Source: Lacinutrix mariniflava
GTDB taxonomy: Bacteria; Bacteroidota; Bacteroidia; Flavobacteriales; Flavobacteriaceae
DNA: 64,000 bases
Assembly (NCBI RefSeq): GCF_001418015.1
Contig: NZ_LIQG01000026.1
Location: 806,001-870,000, forward strand
Direction of reading: 5' to 3'
The notes beneath the pieces are model-generated. The model saw only the letters and a program-made list of their open reading frames with translations. It made no database searches and was not told where the DNA came from. This document shows positions 43,201-50,118 of the stretch, piece by piece (the first letter of the stretch is position 1; each line of letters starts with the position of its first letter). The translations under genes were made by a program, and so were the position numbers.

Positions 43201-44644
43201 GCTACTGTCTCAAAAACTGGCAGATTTTACCAAAGGTGAAGCCGATGTCTTGCGTAAAGCTATGGGTAAAAAGCAAATTGCTGTACTTGATAAAATGAAA
43301 CCTAAGTTTGTCGAGCAAGCAAGTGCAAAAGGACATGACCCTAAAAAATTAGAAAAAATTTGGAAGGATTGGGAAGCCTTTGCGAGTTATGCCTTTAATA
43401 AATCGCACTCTACGTGTTACGCTTGGATTGCATACCAAACTGCGTATTTAAAAGCGCACTATCCTGCAGAATATATGGCTGCTGTATTGTCTAATAACAT
43501 GAACGATATTAAGCAGGTTACTTTCTTTATGGAGGAGTGTAAACGTATGAAGTTGCCAGTACTTGGACCAGATGTAAATGAGAGTTATTATAAATTCTCG
43601 GTAAACAAAGACAATGCTGTGCGTTTTGGAATGGGAGCTATAAAAGGTGTTGGACATGGAGCAGTAATGACGATTGTTGATAACCGAAAAGACGATGGGC
43701 CTTATTTGTCTATTTTCGATATTTCTAAGCGAATAGATTTGCGTGCCGCTAATAAAAAAGCTTTCGAAAACTTGGCTTTAGCTGGTGGTTTTGACTGTTT
43801 TGAAGATGTGCATCGCGCACAATATTTTCAAAAAGAAGGTAGTGATTTAACCTTCTTGGAGAAGGCTATTAAATATGGTGCAAAGCATCAAGAGAATGAA
43901 AATTCGTCTCAAGTGAGTTTGTTTGGTGGAGGAAGCGAAGTGCAAATAGATGAGCCATTAGTGCCACCTTGCGAAACTTGGGGAACTATGGAAAAACTAG
44001 CACAAGAGCGTGAAGTTGTTGGTGTTTATATTTCTGGTCACCCTTTAGATGATTTTAAAACAGAAATGAAGAGTTTCTGTACAGGAACCATTAGTTATTT
44101 CTATGACTTGGCAGCACATGTAAATAAAGATATAACGTTTGGAGGTGTAGTTACAGATGTGCAACATCGCGTAAGTAAACAAGGAAAAGGTTGGGCTCTA
44201 TTTACTATCGAGGATTATACAGATAGTTACGAGTTTAGAATTTTTGGAGAAGACTATTTAAAACACCGTCCGTTTTTATTACAAAATACTTTTGTACACG
44301 TTAAGAGTTTTGTGAGAGATGGTTGGGTGAATAGAGATACGGGTAAAAAGAGTGATCCTAGATTGCAATTTAATAGTTTTCAGTTGTTGCATGATGTCAT
44401 GGATAAGTATGTTAGGAAATTAACGATACAATTAAATATTAAAGAATTAGATGCTGATAAAATTAGAAATTTAAAAGATCTAATTTCTATGCATCCAGGA
44501 AATCATTTGCTTGATTTTGTGGTGTACGATAATAGAGAACAAATTAAATTAGAAATGCCAAGTAGAAAGCAGAAAGTAAAAGTGACTCAAGAATTGTTGG
44601 GCGCTTTGGAAGAAGATCAGGTGCTTTATAAGTTGAATACTTAA
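40253..44644 (+). CDS. dnaE: DNA polymerase III alpha subunit with fused N-terminal exonuclease domain
   Basis: A 1463-residue replicative polymerase. Residues 1-195 form a DnaQ-like 3'-5' exonuclease (IFDTETTGLP, EKIHGIS, VGQNVKFDLN, HNATADVEATTRCFLEL), so proofreading is carried in cis. The PHP domain starts near 260 (FVHLHNHSQFSVLQ, AVALTDHANMMGAF). The palm catalytic Asp residues lie in MPDIDIDFDD (D690 and D692 among them), with GPGRGSAAGS upstream. ALYRPGPMEYIP, YGITVYQEQVM and the helix-hairpin-helix and OB regions (ITFGGVVTDVQHRVSKQGKG) follow. The length and the fusion suit flavobacterial DnaE. It is probably monocistronic. Confidence 0.97.
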   Translation: MYLIFDTETTGLPKRWDAPYTDTDNWPRCIQIAWQLHDEMGNCIESEDYLVKPEGFNIPYDAEKIHGISTELAQEQGVALSTVLEKFNIALGKTKFVVGQNVKFDLNIMGAEFVRGDVTNQLQELPVLDTCTEHTAKLCELPGGRYGKFKLPTLTELHQYLFDQPFGEAHNATADVEATTRCFLELIRRHQFTKEQLDVDLDYFKNFSEANPQPIKLIGLKHINLKKESAKINERLQKAQAVDLSSEEIKENIADLESVDFVHLHNHSQFSVLQSTMSVVDLITVAAKHGMPAVALTDHANMMGAFHFVNAANKHNKGVEAKIKEAELLGNTSSAKKIKPIIGCEFFVCEDHLDKSRKDNGYQIVLMAKNKNGYHNLAKLSSHAYVSGFYYLPRIDKKLIEQYKEDLICLTGNLYGEVPSKVLNVGENQAEEALIWWKDTFKDDLYVELMRHDQEDENRVNPVLIKLARKHNVKLVASNNTYYAKQSDANAHDILLCVKEGEKQATPIGRGRGYRYGLPNQEYYFKSGEAMKNIFKDVPEAISNIQEVVDKIEGYQLARDVLLPAFDIPEKFVHVEDTADGGKRGENAFLRHLTYVGAKKRYGEELSDVVIERLDFELSVIEKTGYPGYFLIVEDFIREARKMDVSVGPGRGSAAGSVVAYCLWITNIDPLLYNLLFERFLNPDRVSMPDIDIDFDDEGRSRVMDYVIDKYGSSQVAQIITYGTMAAKSSIRDTARVLDLPLFDADRIAKLIPTMSKLGKIFGLSEKELGAKFRAEDLEKINELINISEGSDLSAETVNLARSLEGSVRNTGIHACGVIITPDDITKFVPVALAKDSDLYVTQFDNSVVEDAGLLKMDFLGLKTLTLIKDTVKLVKAKHDILLDPDSFPLDDEETYALFQRGETVGVFQYESPGMQKHLKDLKPSVFDDLIAMNALYRPGPMEYIPSFVRRKHGDEDIEYDLPAMEEYLKETYGITVYQEQVMLLSQKLADFTKGEADVLRKAMGKKQIAVLDKMKPKFVEQASAKGHDPKKLEKIWKDWEAFASYAFNKSHSTCYAWIAYQTAYLKAHYPAEYMAAVLSNNMNDIKQVTFFMEECKRMKLPVLGPDVNESYYKFSVNKDNAVRFGMGAIKGVGHGAVMTIVDNRKDDGPYLSIFDISKRIDLRAANKKAFENLALAGGFDCFEDVHRAQYFQKEGSDLTFLEKAIKYGAKHQENENSSQVSLFGGGSEVQIDEPLVPPCETWGTMEKLAQEREVVGVYISGHPLDDFKTEMKSFCTGTISYFYDLAAHVNKDITFGGVVTDVQHRVSKQGKGWALFTIEDYTDSYEFRIFGEDYLKHRPFLLQNTFVHVKSFVRDGWVNRDTGKKSDPRLQFNSFQLLHDVMDKYVRKLTIQLNIKELDADKIRNLKDLISMHPGNHLLDFVVYDNREQIKLEMPSRKQKVKVTQELLGALEEDQVLYKLNT

Positions 44645-44917
44645 ATAAAAATAGAAATGTCATTCAGAGCTTTTTCAATAGAAAAAAAAGCGTAGGAATC
44701 TTTTTAAGCCATCAGGATGCTCGCGCAAAGGATTGAACGGTATGTTTGAGCTCCTCGCAGAGAGCGAGTAGTGAAAGCCTGGTTTATGCGCCCAACTAAA
44801 ATAAGCACTATCAATACTGCCATAAGTTAAACAAATTGCAAGGTTGTAAGGTTTGGCAGAATTTTTGACTAAGTTTGTATATTAACAGTGAATACACACA
44901 ATTAAATTATAAATATT
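44645..44917. other. Intergenic region with a degenerate dispersed repeat
   Basis: Two hundred seventy-three bases between dnaE and trxA. Positions 44659-44701 read GTCATTCAGAGC, then an A-rich filler, then GCGTAGGAATCT, resembling the GTCATTC-GAGC...GAATCT dispersed element of Bacteroidota genomes. A -7 box for trxA (TAAGTTTG) lies at 44870-44877. Confidence 0.5.
44870..44877 (+). promoter_or_regulatory. -7 box of trxA
   Basis: TAAGTTTG, 40 bp before the ATG. Confidence 0.45.
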
Positions 44918-45235
44918 ATGGCATTAGAAATCACAGATGCAAATTTTGAAGAGACAGTATTAAAGAGCGATAAGCCAGTAGTAGTTGACTTTTGGGCAGC
45001 TTGGTGTGGACCATGTAGAATGGTTGGACCAATTATTGATCAAATTAGCGATGAGTACGAAGGTAAAGCTATTGTAGGTAAACTAGACGTAGATGCAAAT
45101 CAAGAATTTGCAGCTAAATACGGAGTAAGAAACATACCTACGGTATTGGTTTTTCAAAACGGAGAAGTTGTTGGAAGGCAGGTTGGTGTAGCACCAAAAA
45201 CAGCATATGCTGAAGCTATCGACGCTTTACTATAG
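44918..45235 (+). CDS. trxA: Thioredoxin
   Basis: A 105-residue thioredoxin. The active site is WCGPC (Cys30, Cys33) in VVVDFWAAWCGPCRMVGPII, and the cis-Pro loop is GVRNIPTVLVFQNGEVVGRQ. It reduces cytoplasmic disulfides. It has its own promoter and terminator. Confidence 0.97.
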   Translation: MALEITDANFEETVLKSDKPVVVDFWAAWCGPCRMVGPIIDQISDEYEGKAIVGKLDVDANQEFAAKYGVRNIPTVLVFQNGEVVGRQVGVAPKTAYAEAIDALL

Positions 45236-45260
45236 AAATATATTTTCATAAAGAATTGAT

Positions 45261-45290
45261 AAAGGTTTGCTGTAATAGCAAACCTTTTTT
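45261..45290 (+). terminator. Terminator of trxA
   Basis: AAAGGTTTGCT pairs with AGCAAACCTTT around a GTAAT loop, followed by T-tract. Confidence 0.85.
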
Positions 45291-45315
45291 TATTTTAGTA
45301 AAAAAGTAAATTATA

Positions 45316-45861
45316 ATGAGCAAAATAACAAAAGCGCAAGACGCAATAGATAGTAAATTATTAGACGAAAGAAAAGTATTTCTTTGGGGAATGGTAGATG
45401 ATAAGAGTGCAAAGCACGTTATCGATAGATTAATGTATTTAGATAGTTTAGAGACTAAAGACATTACTTTATATATTAATAGTCCAGGAGGTTATGTAAC
45501 ATCTGGTTTCGCTATGTACGATACTATTAAATCTTTAAAAAGTGATGTGTCTACGGTGTGTACTGGTCTGGCAGCTTCTATGGGTTCTATTTTATTATCT
45601 GTAGGAACTAAAGGAAAACGTTTTATCCAGCCTCATGCAAGAGTAATGATTCACCAGCCAAGTGGTGGAGCTCGTGGGCAAGCAAGTGATATTGAGATTA
45701 CTGCTAAAGAAATTGTTAAAACAAAAGAATTAAGTGCTAAAATTTTAGCAGATAATTGTGGGAAAAAATACGAGGAAGTAATGAAAGATTTTAATCGTGA
45801 CCATTGGATGGGAGCAGATGAGTCTTTAGATTACGGAATTGTAGATGGTATTATTGAGTAG
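45316..45861 (+). CDS. ClpP-family serine protease
   Basis: A 181-residue ATP-dependent Clp protease proteolytic subunit homologue. The catalytic triad appears as Ser89 (GLAASMGSILLSVG), His113 (VMIHQPSGGARGQASDIEIT) and probably Asp162 (FNRDHWMG). The start MSKITKAQDAIDSKLLDERK lacks a long propeptide, and the body is shorter than the principal ClpP. It is probably a second ClpP paralogue, as several Bacteroidota carry, and it has no clpX next to it. Confidence 0.9.
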   Translation: MSKITKAQDAIDSKLLDERKVFLWGMVDDKSAKHVIDRLMYLDSLETKDITLYINSPGGYVTSGFAMYDTIKSLKSDVSTVCTGLAASMGSILLSVGTKGKRFIQPHARVMIHQPSGGARGQASDIEITAKEIVKTKELSAKILADNCGKKYEEVMKDFNRDHWMGADESLDYGIVDGIIE

Positions 45862-46154
45862 ATGAAGGATGCAAGAACCAAGTTGCAAGACTTAAGAAGA
45901 TAGAGAGTAGATAAAAGAGATGAGCGTAAAAGGTTAATATTACTTTTTGTCTTGTCTCTTTTTTTAATTGATGGAATGTTATAAGCAAGTATATGTTCTT
46001 GAATTTGCAACAGAAGCGCTCTTTAAGCTATACATGCATAAGTGGAAAAAGATTGAGTTAAAACTCTTATGGTTATTAAATAGTTGCAAACAAGTCTTTG
46101 TTCTTGTTTCTATAAGCGAAGCGCTCTTTACTCTTTAAAGCAACAGTGAGATAT
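45862..46154. other. Intergenic region with an imperfect direct repeat
   Basis: Two hundred ninety-three bases between clpP-like and DUF58. It contains two similar blocks (45988-46028 and 46093-46133) sharing TGTTCTTG and GAAGCGCTCTTTA. The earlier part has no clear feature. Confidence 0.5.
45988..46133. repeat. Imperfect direct repeat pair upstream of DUF58
   Basis: Copy 1 at 45988-46028 and copy 2 at 46093-46133, offset 105 bp, share AGT...TGTTCTTG...GAAGCGCTCTTTA. The role is unknown. Confidence 0.45.
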
Positions 46155-47084
46155 ATGAATTTACAAGACGAATTAAATAAAGCAGGCGGATTTAAAAATC
46201 TTGAACACTTGGCAAAACAAGTTGTTGAAGGTTTTGTTTCTGGTATGCATAAAAGTCCGTTTCATGGATTTTCAGCTGAATTTGCCGAGCATAAAATTTA
46301 TAATCCCGGAGAGAGTACGCGTCATATAGATTGGAAACTCTTCGCAAAAACAGATAAGTTATATACAAAACGTTATGATGACGAAACAAACTTGCGTTGT
46401 CATATTATTTTAGATAATAGTAGTTCGATGCATTATCCTGAAATGAAAAATTTCTCGATAGACCATTTAAATAAAATTGCTTTTTCTGCATTAGCAGCAG
46501 CTTCGTTAATGCATATTCTTAAAAAGCAGCGAGATGCTGTTGGTTTAAGTATTTATAGTGATGCTTATGATTTTTATTCTAGCGAAAAAGGAAGTGAGCG
46601 CCATCATCAAATGCTTTTAGCACAGTTGAGCAACGCGGCTTTAAGCAAGTCTAAGAACAAGCAAACGGAAACATACCAATACTTACACCAAATAGCAGAG
46701 AAGATACACAGACGCTCTCTAATTTTTGTATTTACAGACATGTTTCAAACGTCTACCGATGAGGTAAAGTTGTTTGAAGCTCTAAGACATTTAAAGCATA
46801 ATAAACACGAAGTAGTGCTTTTTCATGTTTTTGATAGAAGTAAAGAACTTGCTTTCGATTTCGATAATAAGCCAAAACGTTTTGTTGATGTTGAAACTGG
46901 AGAGTATATTAATTTGCATAGCGACCAAGTAAAAGCTAATTATGAAGCTTTAGTTGGTGACTATTTTAATGAGTTGCGAATAAAATGCGGTCAAAACCGT
47001 ATAAAGTACGTTGAAGCAGATATAAATAAAAATTTTGATGCAATCCTAACTAGCTATATGTTAGAGCGTCAAAAATTTATTTGA
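46155..47084 (+). CDS. DUF58 domain-containing protein
   Basis: A protein of about 309 residues with the DUF58/von Willebrand-like fold. The DUF58 core motif is HKIYNPGESTRHIDWKLFAK, then LYTKRYDDETNLRCHIILDN and SSSMHYPEMKNFSIDHLNKI with a MIDAS-like DxSxS pattern. In Bacteroidota it usually sits beside a MoxR ATPase in the Bat aerotolerance cluster. Here neither MoxR nor Bat genes are visible in the window. The frame is open from GTG 46146; the preferred start is ATG 46155 (MNLQDELNKAGG). Confidence 0.88.
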   Translation: MNLQDELNKAGGFKNLEHLAKQVVEGFVSGMHKSPFHGFSAEFAEHKIYNPGESTRHIDWKLFAKTDKLYTKRYDDETNLRCHIILDNSSSMHYPEMKNFSIDHLNKIAFSALAAASLMHILKKQRDAVGLSIYSDAYDFYSSEKGSERHHQMLLAQLSNAALSKSKNKQTETYQYLHQIAEKIHRRSLIFVFTDMFQTSTDEVKLFEALRHLKHNKHEVVLFHVFDRSKELAFDFDNKPKRFVDVETGEYINLHSDQVKANYEALVGDYFNELRIKCGQNRIKYVEADINKNFDAILTSYMLERQKFI

Positions 47085-47113
47085 TTTTTTTTTGAAAAAA
47101 AACAAAAAAAATG

Positions 47114-47144
47114 TTTGTGGTATTGATAAAGCGTCTTATATTTG
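47114..47144 (+). promoter_or_regulatory. Promoter of tRNA-Asp
   Basis: TTTG (47114-47117), 19-bp spacer, TATATTTG (47137-47144): an excellent match to the Bacteroidota -33/-7 consensus, 17 bp before the tRNA. Confidence 0.85.
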
Positions 47145-47161
47145 CACTCGCAATACGCAAC

Positions 47162-47235
47162 GGTCTGGTAGTTCAGTTGGTTAGAATGTCGCCCTGTCAC
47201 GGCGAAGGTCGCGGGTTCGAGTCCCGTCCAGACCG
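47162..47235 (+). tRNA. tRNA-Asp(GTC)
   Basis: A 74-nt cloverleaf. Acceptor GGTCTGG pairs with CCAGACC, discriminator G, no encoded CCA. The anticodon stem TCGCC / GGCGA encloses loop CTGTCAC with anticodon GTC. The T arm is GCGGG-TTCGAGT-CCCGT. It lies directly left of the T6SS island. Confidence 0.97.
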
Positions 47236-47245
47236 CAAATTGCTT

Positions 47246-47276
47246 AAAAGCTTCAAAGAAATTTGAAGCTTTTTTT
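47246..47276 (+). terminator. Terminator after tRNA-Asp
   Basis: AGCTTCAAA (47249-47257) pairs with TTTGAAGCT (47262-47270) around a GAAA loop, followed by T-tract. Confidence 0.85.
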
Positions 47277-47900
47277 GGCGAAAAATTTAGTTGTGTTGTT
47301 TTGATGGGTGTAGTAGTCCATCAAGCTGGTAGAGAGCTAGTTAAATAGCTTGAACCGATGAGAAGCTTTCCTTTTTTCTTCCGTTTACGGAAAAGAAAAT
47401 CGGGATGCTTTTTTGTTTTACAACAGTTTGTTTGTGCAGCAATTTTTAAATTTTAGTATAAATTCAATAAGATGCCAGTAAATTATTTTAATCTTAAAAA
47501 GCATAATATTGAAATTAATCTCCACTTTTACTAGCGAATTATTAAAAAACCGGAAGGCTTTAAATTCTTAATATCAACTAATGTGATCCATCACCGGTTG
47601 CAGTAGGCTTTTGAATTTGACACCTTTGTTTTAAGGTGAATTGTTTATACAAGGCGAATATAAATATTGATTTTAAAACCAGTGGCTTTAAATATTTAGG
47701 TTGCAGCTCTAACTTGAATCTAGAGGTTAATATTTTATTAATTAATAGTATGTTTTATTCATAAACTTATGAATTTATAAAAGCGGCCTTTAACTATTAA
47801 TATAACAGTAATTGTTAGATTTTTTTGTTTACACGACATCGAAATTAGTGCTTTAGTACGTATATTAGTTTAATAAACTAATTTAAAACTACTTAAAAGT
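47277..47900. other. Gene-free boundary region between tRNA-Asp and the T6SS island
   Basis: About 620 bp without a credible gene. At 47301-47424 several inverted repeats occur together: TTGATGG / CCATCAA (47301-47307, 47318-47324), CAAGCT / AGCTTG (47322-47327, 47347-47352), and TTCCGT / ACGGAA near 47380, followed by a T-tract. This could be a small structured RNA with its own terminator, or decayed DNA. The rest is AT-rich and unremarkable except for the palindrome at 47865. Confidence 0.5.
47865..47881. promoter_or_regulatory. Palindromic site upstream of tssD
   Basis: TTAGTTTA-A-TAAACTAA is an 8-bp perfect inverted repeat ending 19 bp before the ATG. It may be an operator or part of the promoter; evidence is positional only. 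Confidence 0.4.
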
Positions 47901-48296
47901 ATGTCATTTATAGCAAAATTAGAAGTAGACGGTGAAACTTTTAATATTCTAAAAGCTGAATATTATGTAAAGCAGAGTATTGATTCAAGAGGTGCTCCAG
48001 ACGGCCGGCCACAAGGAGGGCAAATTGATCTTTTAATAGAATCTACCATAGACGTAGATTTCTTCGATTGGGCAGCACAAAGTAAAGAAACTAAAGATGG
48101 TAAAGTTACTTTTTTTAAGCGTGATAATATTTCTAGTTTTAAAATATTAGAATTTAAGGAAGCGTATTGTATTGAATTTAGAGAGATTTTTGATGCAGAA
48201 AATACTGACCCTCTAAAATGTAAAGTGGTAATTTCATCTAGAGAATTAATTGTGAGGGGAACTAAATTTACAAATAATTGGCCTCGAAAACAATAA
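47901..48296 (+). CDS. tssD: Type VI secretion tube protein TssD (Hcp)
   Basis: A 131-residue Hcp-like protein of the Bacteroidota T6SS (subtype iii). The start FIAKLEVDGETFNILKAEYY, the GAPDGRPQGGQIDLLIEST core and the C-terminal KVVISSRELIVRGTKFTNNW match that family. Hcp hexamers stack into the inner tube that is expelled with the spike and effectors. It is the first gene of the island, 28 bp ahead of vgrG, so they are co-transcribed. Confidence 0.92.
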   Translation: MSFIAKLEVDGETFNILKAEYYVKQSIDSRGAPDGRPQGGQIDLLIESTIDVDFFDWAAQSKETKDGKVTFFKRDNISSFKILEFKEAYCIEFREIFDAENTDPLKCKVVISSRELIVRGTKFTNNWPRKQ

Positions 48297-48324
48297 GTGT
48301 ATTCAAAATTAAAAAATAAATACT

Positions 48325-50115
48325 ATGTCATTACATGCTAATATTACTGCTATTATAGGTGAAACAAATGTTTTACACGTAGATGATTTCTATCTCAATG
48401 AAAAAGTAGGAGAACATGCTAGTTTTTCTTTTAAAGTTCGTGGAGATTATTTAGAAAATAATAGCTCCGAAACATCTATTTTAAATAGTTCTAAAGAGTT
48501 TTTAGGACGAAATTGTAGCTTGCAGATTGAAGATGTAGAAGATAGAGGTAACAACGTTTTATATTTTAAGGGTATTATAACGAATGTTGAAGGTAGAAAA
48601 GGAGATGATGAAAAAGGTTTGGCAGACTATATCGTAATTACAGGCAAGAGTGCTAGCTTTATTTTAGATAATTTTAGTCTCATGAACTCATATAATGGGC
48701 AAACCTTAGGAGATATTATAGATCGAGTGCTAAGCCAATATGATAGAGCTGCACTAGAAGTAGATATTAGTCCAGAAGATGATAAAAACCTATTTTACAG
48801 CGTTCAAAACGGACAAAGTGCTTTCGAATATCTTCAATATTTAGCAGCGACTAACGGAGAGTATTTACTATATAATAGCCAAACGCTTTATTTTGGCAAG
48901 CCAAATTTAGGTGAACCTATTAACTTAAGATATGGGTATGACTTAGAGGATTTTAAATTAGGCTTAGAAACACAATCTCTAAAATTTGAGTATAGTAATA
49001 ATGATTATTACTCAGACAGCCAAACAACGGCATCATCTAGTTCGGGATCATCTGGTTCTGGTTATAGTGCTTTTGCTTCTGGAATTAGCCAGCAAGTTCA
49101 AGTTGAAGCATCACAGTTTTTTTTTCCAACATATGAAGATGCACATATGCAAGAGCGTTTGGATAAAGCAGTACAATTACAGAAAAAAGTTAAAGAGCAA
49201 AGTCAAGTTACTTTACAAGGATTAAGCACAAATACGGGAGTTACGCTAGGTAAATTAATAAATGTAAAAAGTGAGTCAGACTCTTTTGGAGAGTTTCGTA
49301 TAACCAAAGTATTGCATCACTGCGATAAACACGGTAAATACACAAATACTTTTGTCGCAGTACCTACAGAAATAGATATTTATCCACTTACTAATATTGG
49401 TTGGACAAATAAATCTGAGTTGCAAATAGCAACCGTAATGGATACTAACGATCCAGAAGGTATGAGTCGTATAACCGTACAATTTCCTTGGCAAAAAGCA
49501 GAAAGTAAAACGACACCTTGGTTAAGAGTAGCTACACTTTATGCTGGCGGAGATAGAGGGTTGCATTTTATTCCAGAAATTGGAGATCAAGTAATAATCG
49601 CATTCGAAAACGGTAATGTAGAACGTCCTTTTGTGCAATCTTCTTTATACACAAATACAAACAAACATAGTCATTGGCAAAGTGATAAAAATAATTTTAA
49701 AGGAATAACCACTAAAAGCGGTCACAGTATCGAGTTAAGAGATACTGAAGGTGGTGAAATGATTACCATTTCAGATAAAAACAGTAATATTATTCAATTA
49801 GATACAAACGGAAGTTCTATTGTTATTTCTGCACCAGAAAATTTAATCTTACAAGCTAAAAATATCGACATAAGAGCAACGGAAAATATTCGTGTGGCTG
49901 CAGGAAAAAATAAAATAAACCAAATTGGTGGTAATTATATGTTAGAGGCTACTAATATTTTCGAATCGGCATCTGCAGAAATTAAAAGTAAAGCAGACGC
50001 CATTGTAAACCAAGCCGCTGCAGATATTAGTATTAGCAGTGCCTCCGGTAATGTAAATAAGCAAGCAGGTGGAAAAATTAATAATAATAGTGGAGAACAA
50101 GGCAATTTATTTTAA
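48325..50115 (+). CDS. vgrG: Type VI secretion spike protein VgrG (TssI)
   Basis: A 596-residue spike protein. The gp27-like N-terminal part covers about 1-330 (LHVDDFYLNEKVGEHASFSF, NGQTLGDIIDRVLSQYDRAA, NGQSAFEYLQYLAATNGEYL). A Ser/Gly linker (SSSSGSSGSG) lies near 235. The gp5-like OB domain follows (ATVMDTNDPEGMSRITVQFP, GGDRGLHFIPEIGDQVIIAF). The needle is a beta-helix (TISDKNSNIIQLDTNGSSIV, then Ala/Ser/Ile repeats). The C-terminal end SGEQGNLF carries no toxin domain, so effectors must attach through the PAAR-like protein or by direct binding. Confidence 0.95.
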   Translation: MSLHANITAIIGETNVLHVDDFYLNEKVGEHASFSFKVRGDYLENNSSETSILNSSKEFLGRNCSLQIEDVEDRGNNVLYFKGIITNVEGRKGDDEKGLADYIVITGKSASFILDNFSLMNSYNGQTLGDIIDRVLSQYDRAALEVDISPEDDKNLFYSVQNGQSAFEYLQYLAATNGEYLLYNSQTLYFGKPNLGEPINLRYGYDLEDFKLGLETQSLKFEYSNNDYYSDSQTTASSSSGSSGSGYSAFASGISQQVQVEASQFFFPTYEDAHMQERLDKAVQLQKKVKEQSQVTLQGLSTNTGVTLGKLINVKSESDSFGEFRITKVLHHCDKHGKYTNTFVAVPTEIDIYPLTNIGWTNKSELQIATVMDTNDPEGMSRITVQFPWQKAESKTTPWLRVATLYAGGDRGLHFIPEIGDQVIIAFENGNVERPFVQSSLYTNTNKHSHWQSDKNNFKGITTKSGHSIELRDTEGGEMITISDKNSNIIQLDTNGSSIVISAPENLILQAKNIDIRATENIRVAAGKNKINQIGGNYMLEATNIFESASAEIKSKADAIVNQAAADISISSASGNVNKQAGGKINNNSGEQGNLF

Positions 50116-50118
50116 AGT

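Noticed and set aside
47162-47235. tRNA-Asp as an integration site with a duplicated att repeat
   Set aside because: I found no second copy of the tRNA 3' end (GTCCCGTCCAGACCG) elsewhere in the window and no integrase, though the right end of the island lies outside the window.
48986-49225. Plus-strand reading frame inside vgrG
   Set aside because: Basic, Leu/Lys/His-rich translation in an alternate frame of a clear VgrG gene.
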